DNA of 64,000 nt from Bacteroidales bacterium (GCA_017544265.1 JAFYEM010000030.1:62001-126000); one strand, 5' to 3'. Shown: positions 51,122 through 61,671, counted from the stretch's first letter. A program made the numbers and translations. Notes: generated by a model from the letters alone, not told the origin.

Positions 51122-54013
51122 TTATTTTCCATCCCAGTATGTTATTCCCTCAACTGTGCAGTTGCCTTTTCCGACTGCCTTCTCTTTCGCGGTGTTTGCA
51201 GTGACCGGGCTTCCGCCGACATTGCCGCCTAAACGGCAGTTGCGGACGACGGTATTCTGTTGGGCGACAGCCACCATACCGCCCGCGAAGCGCCTTTCTT
51301 CATCAGTTTTGGAGCTGAAGCCTAGACGGCCGAAGAAGGCACAGTCTTCCAGGGTAACGGGATTGCCGTCAAGCACACGGGCGACAATTCCGCCTGCATC
51401 TCCGTCCTGGGCGCTGCCGCCCCTGTGGGAAACAAGTGTTACCTTTGCACTGCAGCCGGAAAGTGTCGCTGAAGCAAGACCGCCGGCGATACCGCCCTTG
51501 AAAGAAGCCTCGTTGTAGTTGTCTCCGGGAGAACTGCCCCTCCAGCTGCAATTGGTGAAAGTGGCGTTCTGGGCGAAGCCGGCTATACCGCCGACATAAC
51601 CCCTGTAGGCCCAGATGTCCGCAAGATTGCGGCAGTTTTCAAAGGTAACAGACTTGCTTTCAGGCGACTGCTTGTAATTATAGGCCCCGATGATACCTCC
51701 TGTGCTGCAGGCAGACATAAAGTTGCCATAGACAAAATAGGTAGGGCTATCTTTATCCCATGCTCCGTTGTTGTTGTACTGCGGATTGGTCAGTTTTCCC
51801 CGGTTGACGCAGCCCGTGAAGGTCATATTGCCGCCGATGCCCATGCCGGCGATGCCGCCGAGAATTATGGCATGGCCATTGGAACCCTTGCAGTAAGCCT
51901 CATTATAGCCAAGTTCAGCAAGGTTGGAGCAGTTTTTGAACGTCACGGTGCCACGAACAAAGCCGGCTATTCCGCCGACGCAGCCGCGGCGGACCTGGTT
52001 TTCAATCGTGTTGGATGTCCCGATAAGAATGTTGATTATTCCCTGGTTGGCTATGTCCTCGAACAGGAGATCACCTCCCGGAGAGTCCGGTTCGCAGCTT
52101 CCGAGAATGCCGCCGCAGTTGAGATAGACACCTTGATGGATGTACTGACTCTTGTCAAGCACGAAAGATGTCATGGGGCTGTAGCCTTTGACGCTGAGAT
52201 TGACGCTTTCGCCAAGCAGGCCTATAAAGCCGCCCACATATACCCTGGATTCGTCGTTGCCCGCAAAACTGGCTATGGTGATGTTTCCTCCGGCCATGGA
52301 ACGGTCGGAATCGTGGTCCATTGTCCAGCTGCCGGACTTGATATGCCCGTACAGGCCGCCGATCGCAATATTCTTTGTAGTACATTCCACGTTGATGCTT
52401 CCGGTGTAGGAGTTCCCGGAAACCCGGGCGCCCTCGCCCAGACTGGCCATGATACCGCCGAAATCCACGCTCTCGTAACCACTGCCGCATTCGAAAGCCC
52501 CTGAGAATTCGCAGTCGGAAACACTGGCGGGACCGTCAGCGAGAATTCCGCCCACGGAACAAATCGATGCCACAGCACCGGAAGAAATGGTGATACGGCC
52601 TGCATTCTTGCAGAAGCTGAAGGAGGACGAAGCATCCGCGGAACCGGCTATACCGCCGATGAGCGGAGACTCATCCGTTCCGGAATACTCTATGACACCG
52701 CTGAAAACGCAGTGGGCGAATTCAGTTCCTTCCGCAACGGCCGCTATACCGCCGGCCACCTTGCCCGAGGCGAAACTGAATGAGCAGCTCTTGTGCACAT
52801 TGAGGTTCCTCACAGAAGCTCCCTTGAGATAGTTGAAGAGAGGCTTGCCGGCCCTGAGTCCGCTGACAGTATGGTTCTTGCCGTCGAAATCTCCCTGGAA
52901 GGGATGATCCTCAGTGCCTATTCCGGCCCATCCCTCAACATCGCTCATGTCTATATCCTCAACTATGCAGACAACGCCGTCCTTTTCCCATGCGGAAGTG
53001 TCTCCGCCCGCGGCCACGGCCTGGGCAAAGAGCATCATGCCTTTTGCTGTCATAAGGCTGCCGGCGGGCTCATAGCCCTGGATAATCCTGGGCAGGGGAA
53101 TCTCTGTCTCCGCCTTGTTGTTGAGAATAAGGCTGACGGGAATGGTCCTGTCCTCGTTGCAGTCGCTGTAATTGTGCCCGAACTCTATTTTGAAGGTTTC
53201 GGTGCCGTTGCCGTTGTCCACGGACGAGGCCTTGGCATATTTCGGGGTGTTCACCTTGCGTACCGCAAAACTGGGTGCGATGAAACTGATGTCCGCGTCC
53301 ACTTCGACGGGATAATAAATGTCGCCGTCTTCGTTATAGACCAGGTCGTCGCCGAACTGATAGACACATATCTCATCGTCGCCGTCGCTGCTGCTCAGGC
53401 GGATTCCGCCCAGGCGGGATTCGGAGGAATTCCGGGAAACGGTCACGCCAAGGACCGTGTTCTTCAGGCCGTCTTTGATATCCTCACCGAGCTTGTCCAC
53501 CTTAAGCCAGGAATCCGAATCGTAATCCCAGTCCAGATCCGCCTCGGTGGAGACATTGAGTTCATAGGCGAAGCCGTCTTTCGGAGCGAGCGAGAAAATC
53601 CTGTCCACAAGGAAGACGGAACGGCTCTGGCTGACCGAAAGTTCAAAGCCGGAATACTCGCCGGCAGTGAAAAGCAGTGTAGCCGCATCACGGCCGTCGA
53701 AACTTTCGTTGGCGTCTATCTCGATGGTCGCCTCTCCGGAACCGATGTGTTCGGCGGGAAGCACCCTGCACCAGTCGCGGTTGCTGACCAGATTCCAGCG
53801 CAGATTGTCGTTATTGACCTTTACGTCTATAACCTTGCGGGCGGCGGCGCCGCTGAAAGACAGCTCGGTCACGGCAGAACCGGCGACAGAATAGCTGACG
53901 TCTATGGACACCCTTTCGCGGGATTCGAGTTCTTTTGCCTCGTCCACCTTTTTCTGGCATCCTGCGGCCAGTACCACGGCCGCCGCGAATATGAAGTGGA
54001 TATACTTTTTCAT
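51122..54013 (-). CDS. BACON-like/GLUG-repeat lipoprotein
   Basis: The 963-residue lipoprotein has the lipobox AAAVVLAAGCQKK. Two BACON-like domains occupy about 30-230 ('RWNLVSNRDWCRVLPAEHIG', 'DWDYDSDSWLKVDKLGEDIK'). A further beta region with 'EFGHNYSDCNEDRTIPVSL' follows, and GLUG rungs fill about 330-960 ('LIGGIAGSADASSSFSFCKN', 'LGGIAGMGIGGNMTFTGCVN', 'YVGGIAGFAQNATFTNCSWR'). It lies directly after SusD (one-base gap), the place usually held by SusE/F-type surface binding lipoproteins, so it may be the locus's ligand-binding accessory. Confidence 0.83.
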   Translation of the reverse strand: MKKYIHFIFAAAVVLAAGCQKKVDEAKELESRERVSIDVSYSVAGSAVTELSFSGAAARKVIDVKVNNDNLRWNLVSNRDWCRVLPAEHIGSGEATIEIDANESFDGRDAATLLFTAGEYSGFELSVSQSRSVFLVDRIFSLAPKDGFAYELNVSTEADLDWDYDSDSWLKVDKLGEDIKDGLKNTVLGVTVSRNSSESRLGGIRLSSSDGDDEICVYQFGDDLVYNEDGDIYYPVEVDADISFIAPSFAVRKVNTPKYAKASSVDNGNGTETFKIEFGHNYSDCNEDRTIPVSLILNNKAETEIPLPRIIQGYEPAGSLMTAKGMMLFAQAVAAGGDTSAWEKDGVVCIVEDIDMSDVEGWAGIGTEDHPFQGDFDGKNHTVSGLRAGKPLFNYLKGASVRNLNVHKSCSFSFASGKVAGGIAAVAEGTEFAHCVFSGVIEYSGTDESPLIGGIAGSADASSSFSFCKNAGRITISSGAVASICSVGGILADGPASVSDCEFSGAFECGSGYESVDFGGIMASLGEGARVSGNSYTGSINVECTTKNIAIGGLYGHIKSGSWTMDHDSDRSMAGGNITIASFAGNDESRVYVGGFIGLLGESVNLSVKGYSPMTSFVLDKSQYIHQGVYLNCGGILGSCEPDSPGGDLLFEDIANQGIINILIGTSNTIENQVRRGCVGGIAGFVRGTVTFKNCSNLAELGYNEAYCKGSNGHAIILGGIAGMGIGGNMTFTGCVNRGKLTNPQYNNNGAWDKDSPTYFVYGNFMSACSTGGIIGAYNYKQSPESKSVTFENCRNLADIWAYRGYVGGIAGFAQNATFTNCSWRGSSPGDNYNEASFKGGIAGGLASATLSGCSAKVTLVSHRGGSAQDGDAGGIVARVLDGNPVTLEDCAFFGRLGFSSKTDEERRFAGGMVAVAQQNTVVRNCRLGGNVGGSPVTANTAKEKAVGKGNCTVEGITYWDGK

Positions 54014-54014
54014 A

Positions 54015-55781
54015 CTATTGTCTTCCTTTAAGCCTTATTTCCTTGCTTTCCGCGGTATCGGCCCACCAGACATCCGTCTGGATGTTGTTGGTGCCGCCGA
54101 GCCAGCGGTTCAGAGCCTCCGGATAGCTGGAGGGATTACGGTAGAGTTCGTCGGAAGGATAACGCATGCGCGTGGGGAGAATATGGTTGTTGGCAGCGGC
54201 GGGACCGTCGGTGCGCAGAATCGGATAGCCTGTGCGGCGGTAGTCGCACCAGGATTCCACGCCGATGAAGAAGTTGGCGAGCCACTTCTCGGTCAGGATT
54301 GCCTCCAGGGCATTTTCGGAAGAGAAGGGCGTACCGCTGTAATTCTGCTGGGAAACGCAGTAGGACACATAGGCAACCACCTCGTCGGAATTCTCATCCA
54401 CATAGGGATTCCATTCCAGGATGCTCGCGGTGATACCCTTCTTGAATAGTTCCGTATAGGCGTCCAGTCCGGATACCGCACCGATCCAGCCACGTGCTCC
54501 CGCCTCTGAATAAATGAACAGAAGTTCGCTGAACTGCATCAGGGCATAGTAGGGAGCATTCTGAAGGTCATAGACTTTACCCGTGATGCCGCTGGGCTCG
54601 GGGGCTCCGTCGGCGTTCTTGCCGCGGACCATCCTGCCGACCTTTGAATTGCCGGAAGAGGAAAGGTGCGTATCAAGGAACTTAGCCCGGGTTTCATTCT
54701 GAAGGTGCACCGGCATGCCGTTCACTTTCCTCCACCAGCAGTCGTAGCGGGGATCCTCGATATGTCCGCCCTTGGATGAAGCCTTCCACTCATAATACTT
54801 GAGTTCAAGGTCCTCATCGTAGAATTCGTTGGTGTCGAGCATCCATCGGCAGAGCACGTCGCTCACCGCCACGGTGTTCCAGTTGCCGCTGGTAATCGTG
54901 TAGAAAGGAGTGTGCTCGGTTTCATTCTGGTCGCTGAAGGGAACCAGGGGACGGTCCGAAATCGAACGCATCTGGGGATAGTCTGCGCCGTCGTTCTCGA
55001 AGTTGGAATAGAGTTCGGAAAGTTTGGACTTCACCGAAACGGACTCCCACTTTTCATCTCCGAGTTCAAGCACTCCCCCGTCTTCGTCAATTACTTTCAT
55101 AGCGATTCTCATCAGCACCCTGGCGTAGAGCGAATTGCCGAAACGGTGCCACAAGTCGAAACTGCCGCCGAAGACCTTGTCGCAGGCCGGGGAGAAGGAA
55201 TATCTCTTCACGGCATCGCTGGTTTCATTGCTACGGTCAAGTTCGCAGAGGATTTCATTGGCCTCTTCCAGCATGATGACGACATTGCGGTAGATGTCCT
55301 TCTGGGTGTCATAGGCGGTATAATACTTGTCGGCGCTTCCGACAGCAAGGCCGCAGGACTCAGAGAAAGGCACGTCACCGTAGGTGTCGCTTATCTGGGT
55401 GATAAGGAAAGACTTGAGGATCATGGCGATGGCCTGCATGGGCCGGTCCTCCTCCTTCAGCGCCTTGTCGTACATGGCAGAGGCGTTTCCGAGCTGGAGA
55501 TAGAGATCAGCCCAGACGTCGTCTGTGTTCCCTTCCGGAATATTGTAGTTGTCTATCACCCTGGAGGACACTTCGGAGTTGGTCGAAACCCCATACTGCA
55601 TCAGCAGCACGGTATTGGACCGGAACACGCTGATCAGGTTGTACTGGGTCTTGAACATTATGGGATGTATGTATTCCTCCGACGGTGCATCATACAGGGC
55701 GTAGGGGTTTTTGCTCATCTCGTCGAATTTCGCGCAGGAGACGGCTGCAAGAAGGAAAAATACTGCTAAATACTTTTTCAT
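54015..55781 (-). CDS. SusD-like (SusD-like_2 type) lipoprotein
   Basis: The start is ATG ending at 55781, seven bases after a ggaggagg site; an in-frame TTG two codons upstream is less likely. The 588-residue lipoprotein has the lipobox FLLAAVSCAKF. 'EMSKNPYALYDAPSEEYIHP' near the N-terminus, 'WADLYLQLGNASAMYDKALK' and 'ALMQFSELLFIYSEAGARGW' are typical of the SusD-like family 2 (PF12771), and it ends with a lysine/arginine-rich tail. It partners the SusC 16 bases upstream. SusD-like_2 proteins often occur in loci for peptides or non-standard substrates. Confidence 0.92.
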   Translation of the reverse strand: MKKYLAVFFLLAAVSCAKFDEMSKNPYALYDAPSEEYIHPIMFKTQYNLISVFRSNTVLLMQYGVSTNSEVSSRVIDNYNIPEGNTDDVWADLYLQLGNASAMYDKALKEEDRPMQAIAMILKSFLITQISDTYGDVPFSESCGLAVGSADKYYTAYDTQKDIYRNVVIMLEEANEILCELDRSNETSDAVKRYSFSPACDKVFGGSFDLWHRFGNSLYARVLMRIAMKVIDEDGGVLELGDEKWESVSVKSKLSELYSNFENDGADYPQMRSISDRPLVPFSDQNETEHTPFYTITSGNWNTVAVSDVLCRWMLDTNEFYDEDLELKYYEWKASSKGGHIEDPRYDCWWRKVNGMPVHLQNETRAKFLDTHLSSSGNSKVGRMVRGKNADGAPEPSGITGKVYDLQNAPYYALMQFSELLFIYSEAGARGWIGAVSGLDAYTELFKKGITASILEWNPYVDENSDEVVAYVSYCVSQQNYSGTPFSSENALEAILTEKWLANFFIGVESWCDYRRTGYPILRTDGPAAANNHILPTRMRYPSDELYRNPSSYPEALNRWLGGTNNIQTDVWWADTAESKEIRLKGRQ

Positions 55782-55797
55782 AATCAATCCTCCTCCG

Positions 55798-58700
55798 TTA
55801 GAATTTCAGGTTGATGGACGCGCCGAACTGTGCGGGCGAAGGCATCTGCAAAATCTCAAATCCGGGAATGACGGCGCTGCCGCGCATAGTCACGCCTTCC
55901 GGATCCCAGGCGGGGAAGTCAGTCCAGCACCAGAGGTTGTTTCCATAGACGGAAATGCTGGCGCCGCTGAGGAACTTGGTCTTGGCAAGCAGTTTCTTGG
56001 GGAAGGAGTACTCCAGGCGGATTTCCCTGAGCTTGAGGAACTGCGTACTCACGAAATGAGCCTCGGCATTTGTGTTCTCATACTTGTTGTGGTAGTATGT
56101 CGCAATGTTCTCGGGCTTTATTTCGCTGGTGTTGATGACATAGTTGCCGTCTGCGGTGAGGCGCACGCCCACGGGGACCAGACCGCCTTCACGTCCGGCG
56201 AGGGTGTTGGTACCCTTGCCCCTGTAATTCAGCACCCAGTTGGTGTAGGAGTACACATGGCCTCCGACCTGGCCGTCAAAGCCGATGTAGAAGCTCAGGC
56301 CCTTCCATTTGAGGGTGGTGTTGAAACCGCCTTTCCAGTCGGGAGCGCAGTCGCCGAGATACTGGAGGTCGGTGGTGGTCTGCGGACGGTTTTCATCGTC
56401 CAGTACAAGCATTCCGGACACATCGACCATCTTGCCGGTGGCGTCTATGGCCGTGGCGCCTTCGGGCGCGCGTACATAGCCCTTGCCGTACATGGCGGTC
56501 AGCGAGCCGCCCTCATAGGCGGTCATATAGGCATGTGATGAATACTGGGCGACAATCCATGAGTCTATGCCTTCGCCCAGCGAGACGACGGTGTTGCGGT
56601 TTAGGGTGAAGTTTGCCCCCACTTTCCACTGCAGGTCGCGGGTCTTGATGATGGTGCCGCTGGCAGAGGCCTCTACGCCGCGGTTGCGGATGGAACCGGC
56701 GTTGACAAAGACGCTCCTTACGCCGTTGGCGACGGAAACGGGCATCTGCGAAATCAGGTCCTTGGTGACCGAATCATAAAACGCCACGTCCATGGCGAAG
56801 CGGTTCTTGAACATCTTCAGCTCCAGACCGACCTCCCAGGAGGAGACTATTTCCGGACGAAGGTCGGAGTTGGCCTTGTTCACAGGAATCGAGACGGTTC
56901 CCGGGAAACCGGTGCCGAGCAGATAGTCCTCCACACGGTAGGGGGCAGTGTCGTTACCGACCTGGGCCCAGGAAGCGCGAATTTTCAGAAGGTTCATCAG
57001 ACCGTTCGTGCGCCCGAATTCGAAGAGGTCGTTAAGGGCGACGCTGGCTGAAACGGAAGGATAGAAGAATGAACGGTGCTTTGCGCTCAGGGTGCTGGAC
57101 CAGTCGTTACGGCCTGTCGCCTCGAGGAAGACAGCGTTTTTCCATGAGAAGGAAATCATTCCGTAGAGGGAATTTGTCTGGCGGGCGTAGCTGTTGTTCG
57201 AAGTCAGCGGCTCGTAGGCTGTGTTCACCATGGAATAGACAGCCGGCAGTTTGAGGGCGCTCGCAGTCTGGGTGTGGTTGCTGTAGCTGCGATAGACAAT
57301 GCTGCCGCCGGCGTTCGCAGTGAGCTCGAAGTCAGGCCCGAAGCGGGTGTTGTACTTCAGCAGGAAGTCGCCGCTGAACTGCTTGGAGTCAATGTCCTGT
57401 TCGCGGTACCAGCCATTCGGCTTGGCCTGGGTCGATGTGGCCTGGCGCTGGGTTCGGAAATCGGAAGTTATATCCAGACCGCCGCGCACCGTCAGGTCGA
57501 GTCCCTTGACAATGTCCGCCTTGAGGGTGACGTTGCCATAGACACGGTCCTTCTTCTGGTTGTTGATACACTGGTTCGCCACGAAATAGGCATTGTTCTT
57601 GCCGCCGGAGAGGGACGCATCCTGCTTATAGGGGACGTCTTCCCTCCAGTAATCCTTCACCCAGTCCATGTTGATGTTGGGGGCATAGCACCAGATACTG
57701 TACATAATCGAAGTGGAGCCGTAACCGGACGAGGTCGGGATGTTGTCCTGCTTAGTATGCTTGTAATTGACAGAACTGTCCAGTTTCAGCCAGGAAGCGA
57801 GCCGGTTGGAAGTCTTGACTGAAACAAAGTGGGACATGCTCGGGGAATTCGGGACGATGCCCTGGACGGTATTGTTGGTGTAGGACAGGCGGATGCTGTT
57901 TTCCTTGTTGATTTTTCCGGACATCACAAGAGAGTTGGTGAAGGTCAGGCCGGTCTTGAAATAATCCTTGAACCAGTCGCCATAGCTGATGAACGGGGTC
58001 GCGTCGCGGGTAAACTCACCGAATTCGTCGATGTGGCCGCCAATTCCCTTGGCCTTGTTGTAGTACTGGTAGTAAAGGGTGCCGTCCATCCTGGGGCCCC
58101 AGGACTCCATTCCCACGGTGGTGGTCATGTCGGGCTCCGGGTTGAGTCCTACCGCATCGTCACCCTCGCCGCTGCGCAGATAGTAATAGTACGGCTGCGT
58201 GGCGTTGCCCTGGCCATAGACATACTGCAGGTCCGGGGATGAGAGAAGCACGTCCGCGGCGAAACTGGACTTGAAGTTGACGCTGAACACCGCATCCTGC
58301 GACTCCGCCGACTTGGTGGTGATGATGATGGCGCCGTTGGCGGCCTGGGAACCGTAGAGCGCCGTAGCGGCAGCACCCTTCAGCACGGTCACGCTCTCGA
58401 TGTTTTCCGGGTCTATGTCGGCGATGCCGTTACCATAGTCGATGGCGAAGGACGAGCCCTCGCCGCCGGCGTCGGAGGCCGTGGAAGTGTTGTACATCGG
58501 GACGCCGTCCACCACGAAGAGGGCGGTGTTGTTCTCCAGGCTGGCGGAGGATTCGCCGCGGACCGTGACGCGCATGGAGCCGTTGGGGGCGCTGGTGCGG
58601 TCTATGTTAAGGCCGGCGACCTGGCCAGTCATGCCGTTGAGCCAGTTGCCGGTGGTTCCGCTGTTGGCGAATTTCTCGCTTTCGACTTTCTGGACGGAAT

Positions 58701-59085
58701 ATCCCAGGGCCTTTTCGTCGCGCTTGATACCGAGAGCTGTGACCACAGCCGTTTCAAGGACCTGGGCGTCGTCTTTCATCACGACGTGCGAGAGCGAAGG
58801 CGCTCCGGCCTTTACAGATACTGTTTCATAGCCGAGAAATGAGAACTGGATTTCATCTCCTGGCCTTGCGGACATGGACCAGGCACCTTTCTCGTCAGAG
58901 ATTGTGCCGTTGTCCTTTGTGAAAATCGCCACGCCGGGGATGGGTTCGCCGTTCATGTCCACGACCACACCGCTGTAGGTAACGGGTTTTGAGGACTGGG
59001 ACGGCTCATCCTGCGCGTAAAGCGACAACGCAGTCCCCAGTGCAAGCGCCAGGGACAAAGCCATTAGTTTTAGAATGCGGTTCAT
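55798..59085 (-). CDS. SusC/RagA-family TonB-linked outer-membrane protein
   Basis: The ATG ending at 59085 (MNRILKLMALSLALALGTAL) is preferred over an upstream TTG. The 1095-residue protein has a carboxypeptidase-regulatory-like domain ('TYSGVVVDMNGEPIPGVAIF'), a plug with 'ALFVVDGVPMYNTSTASD' and 'ESVTVLKGAAATALYGSQAA', and a long barrel ending 'PSPAQFGASINLKF'. It is the importer of the phosphoesterase/GLUG cluster, with the SusD-like lid encoded next. It lies 51 bases after the fimbrillin-phosphoesterase gene, on the same strand. Confidence 0.95.
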   Translation of the reverse strand: MNRILKLMALSLALALGTALSLYAQDEPSQSSKPVTYSGVVVDMNGEPIPGVAIFTKDNGTISDEKGAWSMSARPGDEIQFSFLGYETVSVKAGAPSLSHVVMKDDAQVLETAVVTALGIKRDEKALGYSVQKVESEKFANSGTTGNWLNGMTGQVAGLNIDRTSAPNGSMRVTVRGESSASLENNTALFVVDGVPMYNTSTASDAGGEGSSFAIDYGNGIADIDPENIESVTVLKGAAATALYGSQAANGAIIITTKSAESQDAVFSVNFKSSFAADVLLSSPDLQYVYGQGNATQPYYYYLRSGEGDDAVGLNPEPDMTTTVGMESWGPRMDGTLYYQYYNKAKGIGGHIDEFGEFTRDATPFISYGDWFKDYFKTGLTFTNSLVMSGKINKENSIRLSYTNNTVQGIVPNSPSMSHFVSVKTSNRLASWLKLDSSVNYKHTKQDNIPTSSGYGSTSIMYSIWCYAPNINMDWVKDYWREDVPYKQDASLSGGKNNAYFVANQCINNQKKDRVYGNVTLKADIVKGLDLTVRGGLDITSDFRTQRQATSTQAKPNGWYREQDIDSKQFSGDFLLKYNTRFGPDFELTANAGGSIVYRSYSNHTQTASALKLPAVYSMVNTAYEPLTSNNSYARQTNSLYGMISFSWKNAVFLEATGRNDWSSTLSAKHRSFFYPSVSASVALNDLFEFGRTNGLMNLLKIRASWAQVGNDTAPYRVEDYLLGTGFPGTVSIPVNKANSDLRPEIVSSWEVGLELKMFKNRFAMDVAFYDSVTKDLISQMPVSVANGVRSVFVNAGSIRNRGVEASASGTIIKTRDLQWKVGANFTLNRNTVVSLGEGIDSWIVAQYSSHAYMTAYEGGSLTAMYGKGYVRAPEGATAIDATGKMVDVSGMLVLDDENRPQTTTDLQYLGDCAPDWKGGFNTTLKWKGLSFYIGFDGQVGGHVYSYTNWVLNYRGKGTNTLAGREGGLVPVGVRLTADGNYVINTSEIKPENIATYYHNKYENTNAEAHFVSTQFLKLREIRLEYSFPKKLLAKTKFLSGASISVYGNNLWCWTDFPAWDPEGVTMRGSAVIPGFEILQMPSPAQFGASINLKF

Positions 59086-59136
59086 TGTATTTCTGAAAAA
59101 TATCAACTTCAATCGATACCTATTTATATATAGGGG

Positions 59137-61671
59137 CTACCAGGAAACCCTGCGGGAATAGCTGTTTCCGAAGCGGTCGGTGACGGAGACCGTGCCTGAT
59201 GTGGGGATCGCCGAAGCCGGAGCCCGGAAGATTGTGACAAGGGCGCCGTCCGCAGAGTAAATTTCCTTGGGCCTGTAGCCGTCAAGGGCCGCCAGGCTGC
59301 CGCCGGACTTGTTGGCATAAGTTTTATACCAGCTGCGGAACTCTGTATCGGCAAGGTCATAGTTGTAGTCCAGTCCGGCGTTGGTTTCCTGATTGTCCGG
59401 AGAGGTAATCCTTGTCATGGTCACCGGTGTACCTCCGTCGGGGGTCCATACCGGGAGTTCCCATTTCTCATCCCAGAGGAAGACATTGGCATAGACATAT
59501 CCGCCGGCCGAATAGGCGCCGCGGGGATATGCGTGCAACTGGTAGTTTTCGTCAAGGGTGCCGCTGCCGTCTTTCATGACTGCCACGCCGCTGGAGTTGT
59601 AGTCCCAGTCGCGCCACTGGTAAGCCGGCGCTCCGGCGGAGCAATAGCCGGTCGTGACGCCCTGGAAAGCACCCCTCTGACGGGTTACAGGATGGAATTT
59701 CCATGTGATTTCACCATTGTCTATCTTCACGATGGTGAAGCCGCGCGGCGTTCCGGCCGCCAGATATTCATTGGTCCAGAGTTCGCCGGTAGAGCGTGCG
59801 AGGGTATGCACCTCGACATGCTTGTGACGGTGGGTTGAAGGATAGATATAGTTCAATCCGATATGGGTGTGACCCGCCCAGGCGTGCACCTCGTCGTATT
59901 TGTCCAGAAGATCGCCGTAACCGTAGTTGCCGTCGTTAATGCTGCGGGTTCCGCCGTGGAAGGCGGAATTGGTGCGCTCACTGCCCTTGAGAAGTTTGAA
60001 CATGGGCGAATGGGCGCAAATCATCAGTTTAGTGGTGGTGGGGATGAAGGCGAGGTCGCCCTGCAGCCATTCCCATATCTGGTCGGTAAGTCCCTGGTCA
60101 TAGCCGGTAAGACTCCCGCCGTTATCTTTCATAATCAAGTTGTCCAGCACCACGAAAAGTATTCCGCCTATGTTGAATGAGAAATTCCTGGGGCCATAAT
60201 ACGATTCGAAGGGCTCTGCGCCGGCATCGTCGTCGGCTGCATCGGGGTCGTTGTCGTGGTTGCCGATAACGTTGTAGGTCGGATACTCCAGCGTCGCCAG
60301 GGCACTGTTGTACTGGGCGTAAAGGCTCATGTCCTCATGGACTATGTCTCCGAGGCAGATGCCATAGACCTCACGGCCGGAAACAGCGGGAGAGCGGGAC
60401 ACGTCATAGAGTTCCTGGTACAGGTCCGCGCACGCATCGAGCGACTTGTACGCGATTTTGTCGAGAGTCCAATTGGACTTGCGGGGCTGGGGGTCCGCCG
60501 TCATGAGGATGGTGCAGTGATCCGGGTTGTCCTCCGCAGTCAGCACGAAATCGCCGAAGTCATAGACACCGCCCTGGGGGGTGATGTCCGACTTTGCCTT
60601 GTAGAAGCGGGGGATGCCGCCGGAGACTGCAGGCTTGTAGCCCGACGGGGTGCTCACATTCACGAACTTGACATTCGCGAGGGTGCTTTCAATATAGAAG
60701 GATCCGTCGAACATTGTCTTAACGCTCTTGGTGCCGTCGGAGACTACGACTCCTTCCATAGGGGCGCCGGTGCTGTCCACGACGCGGCCGGTCACATTGT
60801 ATCCGTCAGGAGGAAGAACCTCTTCCTGGACATCCTCAATCGAGAATTCCGTCGCGATGGAGGAAGGCACGAAGGTGAATTCCGGCATCAGGGCGAGCTT
60901 CCCGGGGGTCATGTCTATGGACGAGGTACGGACCTTGGTCATGGTGCGGGCTTTCTCATCCTTGAGAACCACCTGGAAGCCTGAAGCGTAAGTCCGGGCG
61001 GGAACGACGAAGTAGATGTCCAGCACATCGGTCTCCGACAGGTTCTGGTCCACGTTCAGGATAAGGCTGAGACCCTCCCCGTCCGGAGCCTCGCCGGACA
61101 GGGAATGGTTCTCATAGTCAATAGTGAAATCTCCTGCTATCTGCTCCCCTGCCCTGCCGGTCAGTGTCGCGCTGGCAAGGCGCGAGGCGCTGACGGAGGC
61201 ATCCTTCTTGACTCGGAGCTGCACAATTGCACCGAGGTGGGAAATGCTGAGGGAACCGCCGGAAGAAGCCTGATAGCCGGCCATGGGTATGGTGTTGGTG
61301 GCGAAACCGCCATCGGCCCAGGTCTGGGTATCAGGGAGGGTAATGCTGTCCTCGTCTTTATAGAACGAAGCAGGATACAGGATTTTGTAGGGGGTATTCA
61401 ACACAGCTGCGAAGCTGAAGTTGGCGCTGGACGCGGCATCGCCGATTCCGGAAAGAGGATTCGACGCTACGCCGTTCAGGCACAGCTGGTCACCGTTGCT
61501 CCAGTACACATGGCGCACCCCCTGGTCGGGGGCGCCCATGTGTGTCTTGGAGTCGGCAATGGAAACTTCAAGGGTAGTAAACTCCCCGTCCTGCTCTTCA
61601 AACCCGGGTTCCCGGCTGCAGGAGACCAGTGCCAAAAGCGCACAAGCCGAAGCTACAATATATTGACGCAT
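59137..61671 (-). CDS. Fimbrillin-like/calcineurin-like phosphoesterase lipoprotein
   Basis: The 844-residue lipoprotein has the lipobox ALLALVSCSREP. Residues about 25-275 are a fimbrillin-like domain ('RHVYWSNGDQLCLNGVASNP', 'TIPMAGYQASSGGSLSISHL') clearly related to the N-terminus of the GLUG protein at 43.3-46.5 kb. Next come a regulatory-like domain ('YNVTGRVVDSTGAPMEGVVV') and a metallophosphoesterase (about 390-640) with TADPQPR, GDIVHED, GNHDNDPD, CAHSPMF and AGHTHIGLNY, then a C-terminal beta domain ending 'VSVTDRFGNSYSRRVSW'. Its catalytic part resembles that of the 546-residue lipoprotein. It is probably a surface phosphoesterase; the substrate is unknown. Confidence 0.9.
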   Translation of the reverse strand: MRQYIVASACALLALVSCSREPGFEEQDGEFTTLEVSIADSKTHMGAPDQGVRHVYWSNGDQLCLNGVASNPLSGIGDAASSANFSFAAVLNTPYKILYPASFYKDEDSITLPDTQTWADGGFATNTIPMAGYQASSGGSLSISHLGAIVQLRVKKDASVSASRLASATLTGRAGEQIAGDFTIDYENHSLSGEAPDGEGLSLILNVDQNLSETDVLDIYFVVPARTYASGFQVVLKDEKARTMTKVRTSSIDMTPGKLALMPEFTFVPSSIATEFSIEDVQEEVLPPDGYNVTGRVVDSTGAPMEGVVVSDGTKSVKTMFDGSFYIESTLANVKFVNVSTPSGYKPAVSGGIPRFYKAKSDITPQGGVYDFGDFVLTAEDNPDHCTILMTADPQPRKSNWTLDKIAYKSLDACADLYQELYDVSRSPAVSGREVYGICLGDIVHEDMSLYAQYNSALATLEYPTYNVIGNHDNDPDAADDDAGAEPFESYYGPRNFSFNIGGILFVVLDNLIMKDNGGSLTGYDQGLTDQIWEWLQGDLAFIPTTTKLMICAHSPMFKLLKGSERTNSAFHGGTRSINDGNYGYGDLLDKYDEVHAWAGHTHIGLNYIYPSTHRHKHVEVHTLARSTGELWTNEYLAAGTPRGFTIVKIDNGEITWKFHPVTRQRGAFQGVTTGYCSAGAPAYQWRDWDYNSSGVAVMKDGSGTLDENYQLHAYPRGAYSAGGYVYANVFLWDEKWELPVWTPDGGTPVTMTRITSPDNQETNAGLDYNYDLADTEFRSWYKTYANKSGGSLAALDGYRPKEIYSADGALVTIFRAPASAIPTSGTVSVTDRFGNSYSRRVSW

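Noticed and set aside
52793..54031. 412-codon plus-strand frame opposite the BACON/GLUG gene
   Set aside because: Shadow frame; the minus-strand gene has a lipobox and repeat domains and fits its operon.
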